A stretch of 64,000 nucleotides of DNA from Alligator mississippiensis. Lineage: Eukaryota > Chordata > Crocodylia > Alligatoridae. Position numbers and translations under genes: made by a program. Within the stretch, counting starts at the first letter, position 1; each line of letters starts with the position of its first letter. The DNA lies in contig NC_081824.1 in the NCBI RefSeq assembly GCF_030867095.1, forward strand, positions 352,506,203 through 352,570,202. Reading direction: 5' to 3'. Below the pieces are notes generated by a model, which saw only the letters and a list, made by a program, of their open reading frames with translations, was not told where the DNA came from and searched no databases. Of this stretch, positions 9,801 to 21,800 are shown one piece after another.

Positions 9801-12800
9801 ATATGTGGGCAGCATCAAGCTTTTCCATGCCTGTCAGCCTTGATTTTAATGTTTAAATTTCCTGCAGCCACATGCAGTGTTGGGGTGTCTAACAGGCAAA
9901 CACTTGCTCATGAGCCATGAGTTGAGGACTTCTGATGTATGAAGGATTGACTTAAATTCAGTTTGTGGGGGGGGGAGTAAACGGGTAATAGTTTGTTTGG
10001 GCTAAATGTAAGTAGTCTGGTACTGAAATCTAAGTTTAGTTTCATAAGTATCAGCATTCTCTTCTTGTTTCTCTCCCCCCCCCCCTTTGGTATTTTAATA
10101 GGATTTTAGCTTAATTATACTCTCTCTGGGCACTTCTAACTTTTTTTTTACAGTTTCTTGTAATTTATCTAACAGCTTGGTTTTTTAATTAAATTAATTG
10201 TGAAGTTTGCAAGATCTTCTCTCAGATGAGTTTTCAGCTGTGGTGTAGTTTTAAAAAAAATGAGGAAACTTACAACATTCACCAGAAGTTTGCCCGGTTT
10301 TTTTGTATTGGAGTAGCTGAAAAAAGACAGTAATCAAGCAAAGCTGGCAGACTTTTAAAATTTTGTAACTCTCAGTCAACTCTGGTTTTTGGTTAACTGT
10401 CTTTCTTAAATATCTGCCTCCTGAAATTTGTTGCTTTCTGTCTAATGGTTAATATGATAACATCTCTTAAGACAGTGTTGTCTTCACCATTCTCTTTGTT
10501 GTGATCATTTTAGTTTTCCCTTAGATGGTTTTTTAAGATCTCATTAATGGTCATCTTGAATTTAGCTTCCTTTGCCTTTGTTACAGGGCTACTTAAGTAG
10601 GAAGCCTTTACTCTTAGATTATATAGAACTTCATTCCTGCCTGTGATCTTTAGGTGACTATTGAATGTGTAATTGGTGATATGCTCTTTTTGCTATAGTG
10701 AGGGAAAAATCCTAGTTGACAATTGCTATAATGTAAATGACACTAACTTGCAAACAGTAGAGTACTTAAGCACAATTGTATCATACTTACGTGATCTTGT
10801 ATCGAAACCTTTCTGAGAACTTTTATAAATATTGAGTTAGGTCTTACAGCTTGGGTGTGATACAAAACCAGTTATTTCTGTCAGAGGCAGAAAACATCAA
10901 AGCAGACTTGTAAAACTGATAAAAAATCATTCCAGGGAATGGATCCACAAGGAAAATAGATTCCAGTTGCTTTTAGCTCAGTGGAGGCTTGCTCAAATAA
11001 ACCTACTTATTACAATGCAACAGAAACCACCAATGTTAAGGGTTAACATTAAAAAAAAAAGTTAAAAAAAAAGTTTATTTCCAATGTTAAGGAAAGCTTT
11101 TCTGTCAGAATCTTTGAGTAGAGAGGGACTGATGTAATCACTGACATTTTTACATACGTAAAATCACTGATGTAAAAATGTCAGTGGTTACAGTCTTTCT
11201 CTAATCAAAGATATAAATGTCTTCTCACTTCAGTAATAGAACTTGGTTGACTGCTGGTTTTTTTCATTTTTGAAGGAAATGAATATTCTTATAAATGAAG
11301 TTTTTCATTTTTTTTGCCTTAGTATAGTTTATTGGGATTACTTAGCTCTGAAAGCTGGCCAAAATTCAGGCTTTGGAGGCATTTGGCTTGATGTCTTTTA
11401 TAGTTAGGGATAATCTGTGGACTAATGGCTTGAAGGAGTAAAAATCAGTTAGAACAGTGAGACAGTGAAATAGATTGTGTAGGGAAGTTGTGAACTCTCC
11501 ATTATGTGGGGGAAGGAGGAGGGGAATAGCTACTCGTTGGGGATAATGTAGGTGTAGCTATGCCTGTTTTACTGTTGGTATTTTCTGTGTTTCTGTAGTT
11601 TGCTGGTTGCTGCCTGGGGCTGGGAAGGAATTTGCATTGCCTTATTCCCCCCCCCCCCCCCCCCCTACATTTCAGCATGTCAGAGTTGTGGGTGGTTTTG
11701 TGGGGTTTTTTTTTCTAAGCCTTCCTCACAGGCATTGGATGTTGGCTGCAGCCAAGGCTGGGGGATTAGGACTAGGCTGTTCCAGTGCTCCTGCTGGGAC
11801 TTCAACCCAGTGTTTCCTGGTTAGTCTTGCACCTCTGCCCAGGGTCAGGAAGGAATTTTACCCCATTGTCAGATCGGTATGGATGGTGGTGGTTTTTGCC
11901 GCCTTCTGCAGTGGGGGCAGGTGTCGGGGGGGGGGGGGGGGGCTGTAGTTCCCTCTGTCTGAGGTATTTTCAGCATATATTAACAAGCTTTACAGAAGCA
12001 GAAAATTTGCTGCCATGGTCCACTTGCTTTTACCTGTGGCAGATTAGGGTGTTATGTCTTGTCAGGGCTGATTTGTGCAGTTTTGCTAAGAGGTTAGACA
12101 GTGGTTTTATATAGAATCGTTTGCATATGGATCATCTGGTCTCAGGCAGGGGTTGGATTAGATGACCTACGAATAGGGTGACCATATTATTTTGAAGGAA
12201 ATCTGGGATGGGGGCAACACATGCCTACCAGCCACACAGGCACTGCAAGGAGAAGCAGGGATCCATCCCAAAGCACTGTGCAAGCTGTGTCTGCAGGGAG
12301 TGAGTCGTGTGGGGGCTAAGCCCTAGTGAAGTGCCCAGGACTGCCGGACTGTGCCCAGAAAGCAGCATGCACTGCATTGAATCGTGGGCACTCCGCCTCT
12401 CCCCTGCGGTACTAGGGCAGAATGTGGGGCACTTGTGTCAATGTGGTCGGCATCTCAGAGGTGCACAAGCAGGTAAAAAGAAGGGCTGGGGACAGGTAGT
12501 ATGGGCAGCCAGGTGGAAGCCCCAGGGGGACTGAGTCTGTTGCAGTCCCTGTGGGGGCACAGCCGTCTCAGGCTGTTTGCAGCCCCTCTTGTGGAAGCAT
12601 GTGCTACCTGCCTGCAGCCCCTTCTTGGGAGGGGAACAAACAACTCTACTTTGACTTGGAAGAACCTGATCCTAATGGTTTGTCCGGGCCCCAGGCTGTT
12701 GCAGAGCAGCAGGTTGCCCCTGAGCTATGGAATCTACCCCCTGGAAGGGGCAGGTTGTGCACAGCCTGGGGTAAACAGGGCTGGGGCTGTCCTGGGATGT

Positions 12801-15800
12801 GCTGCATAGGGATGGGAAGGACTAATTGAGGGCCCCTTTTTAAATCAACAAAAACCCTTTCCAATCATGTGCTGTTGCAAAATGAGACCCTGAATGCAGG
12901 AAACAAGAATTTTGTGTCTCAAAGTATAGAACTTTTGTTCCTTTCTCTAGATTAGTGGTTTTTCAACCTGTGGTGTGCAGACCCCAGGGGACTTGCGCTA
13001 GGTCTAAGGAGTCTGTGAAAGATGACTGATCAATCAGAAGTATGTGAATACCCACATTTATAATTCAAGGGGTGCACATCTCCATTAAAAAAAAATTAAG
13101 GGTCTACAAATGGGGGTGTGTGGAGGTTGAAAACCACTGTTCAAGATGAAAAGCAACAGCTGTGGTCTCTCAGGATGTCATTTTTTGTCTTGGTGTACTT
13201 TTTAGAGTTACAGGTAATACCAAGACAGGGGAAAAAACCCCCAAAACATTTATATAAAAGAAGTTTACCAAACTGAGATCTTCTCTTTTCTGTGATTAAT
13301 GGGGTCATTTGAAAATGTAAAATTATCTAGTCAGTATAATTGCTGCCTTCTTGGTTTTTTTTTCTCCCCTTGGTTTAGTTCTCTCTTTAAAAATATTTTT
13401 TTCTTCTTTCATGCTTCTCACAGCCAAGGCCCCCACCCTGCCTTTGTTTAGTTCATGTACACTATGTACAGGCTTCAAAAGTTCCTTAAGGGTGCTGAAG
13501 TGCAACACTGAAAACTTAATTAATGCCTCCCAGTACTATGGGGGAGGGGAGGAATGGATGGAAGTTGAAGGACACTATCTGCCAAGCTCTATGGAAGTCC
13601 TGCATTCGGACGGAAACACAAAAATCTTCTTAGAGTAAATTTTAGGCAGTTTTAGATTAAAATTTTATAGTTCTTGAATAATTTATTAAATGTAGCAAGC
13701 TTTTTATACCATTTAACTTTTTTTAATTTATTTTGGTAAATATTCAACTAATTGACCATTGTGCCACTAATTGTATCTCTGAAAATTTTATATCTAGATA
13801 TGAAAAATATATATTTAAAATATTGAATACTGTTCAGAACGTTGTAGTTTTTTTGGGTGGGGGGGGGTTCTTCTCCTCTGTCTACTTTCAGTGCTTTTAA
13901 TCGGAGCACCAAAAACCAAGTAGTGTGGTTATAATTTTACCTTGAGTAGACCAAGTTTGTTATAGAGTGGTTCTTTTATATTTATGGGATGACATGATGC
14001 ATATGATTGCAGAGGAAACAAATGTGTATTTTCTGTTACTATTTCTTGGGGAAATGATACAAGATTATTGGTTTATTACATAAGCAAATGAATTTTTGAA
14101 TTATCTGTTAGTAAAAACTTTGTGGGGTATTTTTTTGTTTTTAAAGATTTCTGTGCAATACCTAGCCTGCTTTGTATCTGACATCAGTCAGATATCAAAA
14201 TCACTCCCAGAAACAATTGTTTGCTATAAGGCTCTAAACGGATGTTGTCCCTGGAGTGGGTTGAGTTGTGCTGTGATGTGTCCTAGCACAGCTGATCTGT
14301 TCTTTTTAGGAGATGCTGATGTTGCCTGTTATCATACTGTTGCAGCCCAATTCTGGATATGTATGTCTAACATTGTGGGGGAACAGGGAAAGCCCATCAT
14401 CTTGTACTTAAATGAGGTTTCCTTTTATGCAAATGTATTGTCTATCATTAAAAGTGCTGCCAAAAACAACATGTGCTCTGTAATGGACATCAGCTATGAA
14501 ATTGATTAAATGCAGCCAGCAGTCATGTTCTGTGTTGAATACATGACCCATATTGGGTGAACATACTGATGGTGGCCTACCACAAGGATAGGTTAGTGCA
14601 GCCCAGTCACAAATGGAGGGGCTAACTAGCACATGAATCATTGCGGGGACGGAGGGGCTGATATCTGGCATACACGCACATACTGAACAATGCTGAGCTG
14701 TGGGATTGCCATGTCTTGAAACGCTGTTAACTCTGCTGGGGCCCAGCCCAGTAAACTATATGGTAAATCATGAGCCTTTTTGCTTTGGACTAATACTATA
14801 CATAGTTTGTACTATATAGAAGTAGATGCCAAAGTGCTACTTAAGTGTGTTTATGAAGTACCTGTGCTAAAATTTGCACTAGTTTCAAAAGAGGTAAAAT
14901 GCATCAACGCTGGATGAACTGAGTCTATGGGCACCTGTAATCCTTTTCCTATATACCAGCTACTGTAGGTATGTTTATTTTGTAGTCACTGTTTTCAAAT
15001 TTGCCCCCTCACTTCCACATGCTCAGACAGAGCAGGTTCTGATAGGAAGGAGGGAAGGGCAAGGGGTACAGGGGGAAGTAGTTGGTGGGGGGCAAGGGGA
15101 CTACCTGACTTTTCTTTCCCCCGCCCAATCCTTGCCCCCTTCCCCAATTTATTTTCTGTGCTGGAGCAGTGGAAAGGGACAAATTCAAGGCAAACCTCCA
15201 AGAATTAGATTCAATGCCTGGAAAATTAGAACAAATTTATACATTTTCCATACATAGAATTTTTATTGGGTGTTGTCTTATTTGTGTAAATATGGTAAAT
15301 GAGCAGTTCCTCTGTTGCAAAGAACTCAAACCACAGCAGGTTTTAACACTATAGATTTCTGTTTGAAATCTCTTGGTTTTATTGTGTTTCCACACCTAAC
15401 TGTGGCACCCCACAGCATCCTTGAAATGTCTCAAAGCACCTTGCTTTAGAATTATTGTTCTAAAACTTTGCCTTCTCTATATTTAAGATAGAGGTTGTTA
15501 GCTGTGTTGTTCTGAAGTTTGGTAGAAGGCATGGCAGGGTGTAATTGCGATTTTACCTTACGGGGAAAAGACAGGGCAGGATGGCACCTTTTAGAGATTA
15601 AACTTGTTCAGAAAGGAATAAGCTATCACAGTTGACAGACTAGCATCTGCCGAAGTAGTAGGCTATTGCCTAAGAACTCTTATCCCTTTTTGAATGAGTT
15701 AGTTGGCAGGATGGCACCCTGCCCTGCCTTCTACCTGTAGCTAAGGTGCTTTTGCAGTTACAATAAGAAGCTGACTTTTTTTTTTTGTCCCTTTTTAACT

Positions 15801-18800
15801 TCTTCACTTAGACAATATTTGGTTTGTCTCTGATTTGTCTGGGAATCTGTTTGGAAATTTTTGGATAAATTGAATGCTTTTGAGGTTAAAGATTTTAAAA
15901 TAACTGAAAATTCTTGCTACTGTCTGTTCCACTGTCTCAATCTGCTCAACCAGATCATGTCTCATCACAGAACTAGAAAAGTAGGTAGGCTCTTTGATTC
16001 ATGCAGGAGTCAGTTTTCCAGTATACAGAGAACAAAATGTTTCTGGAATTGCCATTTCAGAATTGTTTACAGTTTCTCACTGGCAGTTATTCAGATGGCT
16101 TTAAGATGAAGAAAGGAGGTTTGCAGGAAAGGTTGGCTGAACTCTTCCTCTCTTATTTTGAGGAAAGTACCTGAGGAACAGTTTGTCATGTTCAACATAC
16201 TTTGTATGTAACTTTTTCCCAGGCTTTGTAACAAACAGGAGATGGTCTTGTCTACTTGACCCAAATACTTCTCATTTGAATGAATTGCAGTCAGACAATT
16301 TAAGCTACATTTCAAGTACCTAAACAAACAAACAAAAAAGGAAAAATGCAGCACTCTCCTAGCTAGTCTTGAAACTTGCATCTTTCCTAAAAGCAAGAAA
16401 TTGACTAGATATAGAACGTAAGACTTAGTCATAAAATAATAATCTTTATATTGAATAAGTAGCATGTTGTATTATACCTTTTTTAAATGCGACACAAGTA
16501 TTCCACTTGTTAATAAACTCAAAATATTTGGAAAAATCAGCACAAGAATCTGAGTCAATAGTCGGATTAGTCCATGCAACAGCAGCTAGTTTGAGCTTGA
16601 CTTAAATTTAAAAAATGGGTTGTCAGGAGGATATCCCTTATAAGGTAGTTCATTAACTGGATTTCTGTGGCCTTGTAATGACTGCTTCCACGTTGGAACA
16701 CACCTCTTGCAGAAAATATATGCACATTAGATTTATCTTTAAACTAGCTTTTAATCATTTAGCAGCTGTTTTCTATTTTAAAAACTGGCTTAGCTAATGT
16801 TGTTTTTCCTCTTTCAGCTGATGCAGCCCAGCAATTTCAGTATGCAGTGAGAGTCATTGGAAGCAACTTTGCTCCTACTGTTGAAAGAGATGAATTCCTT
16901 GTGGCAGAGAAAATCAAGAAAGAACGTACGTCTATCTGTCTTTTTTTTTCATCTATTAAAAGTTATTAAGATTCAAACTCTTAAGAATCAACATGTGCGT
17001 TTATTGCACTGTTTCTAAAATATAAAAAATTATACTTTTTTGGGGTGGGAGTGCCAAACCCTTTGGCTTCTATCCACTGTGTTCTGTTTCCTTAAAAACA
17101 AAAGGGGTACACTCCCTGCCTAGCCACTCCCAGTCATAAAATCATAGAAAATTAGAGTTGGAAGGACCCTCAGGAGGTCATCTAGTCCAACCCCTTGCTC
17201 AAAGCAAGGCTGTCCCCCACTAGATCGTTTCAGCTAGGGCTTTGTCAAGCCGGGCCTTAAAAACCTCCAAGGATGGTGATTCCATCACCTCTCTAGGTAA
17301 CCTGTGCCAGTGCTTCTTACCACCCTCGATGTGAGTGGGTTTTTTTGTTTTTGTTTGTTTTTTTCCCCAATATCCAGCCTAAACCTCCCTTGCTGCAACT
17401 TGAGACCGTTGCTTGTTGTTCTGTCATCTGCCACCACTGAGAGCAGTCTAGCTTCATCCTCTTTGGAACCACCCTTCAGGTAGTTAAAGACTGTTGTCAA
17501 CCCCTCCCCCCCACCCGCCTTCTCTCCTGCAGACTAAGCAAACCCATTTCCCTCATGCTCTCCTCAGAAGTCATGTGTTCCAGCCCCCAAACCATTTTCA
17601 TTGCTCTCCGTCGGACTCTCTCCTCTTTATCCGCATCCTTTCTATAGTTGGGGAGCCCAGAACTGGACACAGTACTCCAGATGTGGCCTCACCAGTGCAG
17701 AATAGAGGGGAATAATTACTTCCCTTAATCTACTGGCAGCACTTCTACTTATGCAGCCCAGTATGCTGCTAGTTATTTTGGCAACCAGGGCACACTGCTG
17801 ACTTGTATCTATCTTATTGTTTACTGTAACTCCCAGGTCCTTTTCTGCACAGTTGCTTCTTAGCCGGTCAGTCCCCAGGCTGTAGCGGTGCATGGGATTC
17901 TTCTATTCCAAGGCCAGGACTTGTCCTTGCTGAACCTTGTGAGATTCCTTTTGGCCCAGTCCTCCAATTTGTCTAGGCCGCTTTGAATCTTAACCCACCC
18001 CTCCAGTGTATCTATTGCACCCCCTAGCTTGGTGTCATCCACAAACTTGCTGATATGTACCAAACATGGAAATATCTGTGTTGTGCCTGAGTGGCACTGG
18101 GGCATAGCACTAGAGCAGCTTCACTCCTCGCTTTTGGCCTTGGCTAATATTTTGTGGATTGGGAACTAATAGGTGAGATGTGGTGGAGAACTGTTCCCTA
18201 GGAAGTTTGAAAACCACTTCCATAAAGTCACAGAACCCTTTCCATATAACTTCTGTTACTTCTTCAGAAGACTAACACAGAACCAGGTGACTCAGTCTGG
18301 CAATGGCAATTCATTGTCTCCTGGCCCACTCTACCATTACTCCTATTCTCTTTGCCAAATCCCTGATGACCTACAGCAGAATCCCTGGGTTCCACGGAAC
18401 ACAGTTTCACAACCTACCGTATAGAACACTGGGAAACAGTGCAGACATCCTGGGAAGTATGGCTACGGTATGGATGCAGCATATCTTCCTTGCAAAGCAA
18501 AATACTGTTGCGAAGATTCTTAATTTTATGGCAAAATGTGCAAGCAAATCATGTAAGGGAATAGTCAAATAAATTAGAAACTCCTGCTTATGCTCAATAC
18601 CTCTGAGGACCTCAGCATTTCTGTTAAAATGGATCCAGATTGACATACATCATAAGATGTGACTTTTCTTGAATATCTAAATTAGAGTTCTTGTTGCCTT
18701 TTTCAGAGGACTTGTAGAATTCTTTAGTCAAGTTTCAAGGCTGTTCTTCAGTAGGGCCTTTTTTACATTTAAGGGTTTCTGTATATTTTGGTCAGTTTTG

Positions 18801-21800
18801 AGTATGTGCATAAGCTACATTACTTGATTGTGTCTGTTTTGATACTACCATGGATTCTCTCCATCCAATTTTTCCCTTCCCCTCATTGTTGTGGTTTGTT
18901 TTGTTGTTGTGCTTATGAAAATAAATAGCTGGGTAATCATTGCTACTTTGATTTATTTTATTTCAGAGTTGTAGTGCAGGAAATAACTTTGGGCAAAAAA
19001 ATCTTAGCAACAGCTTTTAATACTGGCATATAGAACATTTAACAAGGATTGCTTTATTATTTAGATGGCTGTGGCATTTGATTTATATGGCTCTTTTAGA
19101 GTAGTCTGGTCTCTTTGAAGATCTCTGAAAGCCTGAATAAATTTGCCTCTGAAGAAAGAATGTTATTTAATAGTGTACAAGATTGAGACCTGAGGTGGTT
19201 GTCTTTTGGCGTATTGAGATTCTAGACAAAACAATGCCCTTGAGTGGCTGTGTGAGGCTGAGCAAGTTGCTTCACTTGCCTGTGCCTCAGTCTTCCCACA
19301 TGTACAATGGGATCAATGATATTTAAATTTTGTAAAGTAGTTTATATCTTGAGAGAGAACACATTTTGAAAACATGGATGTTAAACACATGGTCTGTTGA
19401 CTTGGTCCAGATTATGGGGCTCTTGGAGGGGCTGGGAATTTGGAGGTAGGGTGAGTGCATATAGAGCCCAATGCAGGATTTCAGGGTACAGCGCTCCATT
19501 GGATATGAGTTTCTGTAGTAGTTGGGTGAGGGCTGGCTGCATTAGGCCCCTGACACCCTTAACCCTTGGTCTGGATCCGGCCCAAAAGGGCCCCCATGAT
19601 CCCTTTCAATCTGAGGGGTCCTGTTTTAAGTGAAAAAAGAATTCATAAAAGGTTTGCCTCCCTTAAACCTGCCCAAATAAATGTGTGTCAAATTCTTCAT
19701 TGTTGGGTGGAAGGAATAGTTCTATTATGCTTAACAGCAAATGAATACATTTGTCAGTTTTAATTTTTTTTATTTTTGGACAAAACCAGTTTTAAAAACA
19801 AAACCAGCCTTTAGGCAGAGCTATGGAGAATATAAAAATGTCAGTGGATACTTAAGACTGGGTCCGTGTAGGTCATGAATGCTAGAATAATTTTTATTGA
19901 GCTTCAGTACCTTGGGATCATAATAGGATTTAGTTGGATTTAATGGGATTTATGTCATTGTTTTTCTCTTTGGTTCTAACTGGTACTGACCAAAAATCGT
20001 TATTCTCTAGTAACTGCAATGGCTTATATGAAATTCCTCTTTTTGTTCCAATACCGGCACACTTAACGTTCAGGTTAGTCTTAGCAAAAGCCATTTTTAG
20101 CAGCCAAGGAATGTGTTGATCTGTAGTGAAATGCCTCAATGTGCTTTCATGTGACGTCTCAGGATGAGTGCTGGAATTTTATTTTCAATTTAGCAAACTT
20201 TCTTTTTACAGTTGTCAGACAAAGAAGGGAAGCAGATGCTGCTTTATTTTCAGAGCTCTACAGAAAACTCAGTTCACAGGTACAGTAATAGTGTTTTATA
20301 GTCATTTTGCTGTGCAGAAGGAAACTAAAAGCACAGGTACATTACCCTTGTACATAACTTGACATTGCACTGGGTAGCAAACAGTTGGAGTGTGGTTTCG
20401 TAAAAATGAATTATTATTACTAATATGTTGCTTCTGGACTTGCTGCTAAATCACTATAATGCAAAAGCAAGAAATTAGCTCGGATGAAAATAAAATTGGA
20501 AAAAAATCAACAGTATTTTTTTAGTTTAAGTAAAACTGCCTGAAGGACACTTTATGGGAAGGAAGTAGCTTTGTAAAAATAGAAATGCTTGTTTTAATAT
20601 GTAAAATTGAAGGATTATCTCACTGCCATTTATTTTAGGATAACGTGTTCTGCAGTGTATTGATTCATTTTTGTTTGGTTGGGTTTTTTTCTTTAAAGTT
20701 AAAACAGCCCTCTTGAATTTTAAGCAATCTGAGGTTTTCATGCAGAAGGTTGAGGTTTCTTCTGTCTGTTCTACCCACACACTCATGGGCGCACATGCTG
20801 AAGGGTTCCAGCCACAGAAGAGTCCCCTGCCTAATGTGCTTCTCCAGTTCAACCTGGAGGAGTGCATTGTGAGGCAGGTACAGGGCTGGAGGCCTCCCAG
20901 AGCCCCAAGAGGATCCAGCCCTGGGAGAATTTTAGTTGATTGACAGGACAGGTTGGGGGACTGTTCTCTAGTGGGAACCCTCTGGGAGCCCTGGGAAAGT
21001 TCATGCTGAGGAAGAAGAGCTCTTGCTCTGTGCATGCCTCCATGTCCCCTGGGAGGCATATGTGGGGAGGGGCAGGGGACAGTTCTCTCATGGCTGCAAG
21101 GCTGTCTGCACTTGGCCAGCTTTGCAGCCACAGGAAAACTGTTTCCCACTACTCCTTTCCCCTCCTGTGCCTCCTGGTAGAATTAGAGTGGGGGTGGAAG
21201 ATGCTGTCACAGCTGGAAGGCTGCTGAGGTTTGGGTAGCTTGATAGCTGTGCCATGGCTGCAAGGCTGTCCTGGACTCGGGGAGGTTGTTGTTGAGCCCA
21301 GTTCCTGGCCTTCCGCAGCAGGGACAGGGGTCTTAAAGCCTTGGGGACCAGGAACACAACCCAGGAAAGCTGTTTCCTTCCAGTTCACGGTGCCACAGAC
21401 TTTAAATGCCATATGTGGTGCTAGGTGCTGCACAGCAATTTAAAAGCCAGGAAGCCAGAACAAAGGATCAGAGAAGTTGTCCTCAGACCTGGTTCCCTGT
21501 ACCTCCAACTTTGAGTCACCTTATGTGCAGCCGATCTGGGCTACACAGGAGTTACTTTTAAAATCTGCGAGCTGCCTTTTGACATCCTGCCCTCGTTGCA
21601 GGCAGAGGTGAGAACTAGTTTTCAAGTAATGGGTTCCCCTGAGGGTGGTGGCCCAGAGAGAAGCCCCATAGTGCCCCCTGGCTGGAGAGCTTGCCTGTGT
21701 AGCTCTTTAGCCAGGGAGCTGGAGAGCATGTATGCTCCATGTCCCATGCTATTTTTGTACCGATAAGAAATTCTTACCTGTAGACATGGGCATATGTACC

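Larger units (their letters stand above)
872..16817 (+). other. TUBGCP3: intron 1 of TUBGCP3 (15.9 kb)
   Basis: Phase-1 intron, GTAACG...TTTCAG. It contains the CpG-island tail, AT-rich sequence, two large fold-back hAT elements (3860-4844 and 7072-8533), two smaller hAT elements (4907-5120, 12953-13139), degraded LINE-like material (11590-12175), a hairpin at 11111-11211, and SINE-like repeats near 9424 and 15495. Stretches 1030-3850, 5130-7060, 9500-11100 and 13150-15300 show no recognisable gene. Confidence 0.95.
16926..20211 (+). other. TUBGCP3: intron 2 of TUBGCP3
   Basis: Phase-1 intron. Holds a 5'-truncated CR1 on the minus strand (17137-18070), a MIR-like SINE (19240-19375) and a GC-richer repeat-like block (about 19390-19625) with GGTCTGGATCCGGCCC wording. 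The rest shows no recognisable feature. Confidence 0.95.

Noticed and set aside
14096..14509. 137-codon plus-strand open frame in intron 1
   Set aside because: No recognisable domain, no homologous motif, no splice or promoter context. A frame of this size can arise by chance in 64 kb. Kept out of the feature list, though a translated search would be decisive.
19390..19625. Possible separate hAT element with GGTCTGGATCCGGCCC wording
   Set aside because: The wording is common in reptile repeats, but neither terminal inverted repeats nor a target duplication could be identified, so it is mentioned only within intron 2.
20526..21149. 207-codon minus-strand open frame in intron 3
   Set aside because: It covers a GC-rich repeat-like block and continues into AT-rich intron with low-complexity residues; no family resemblance.
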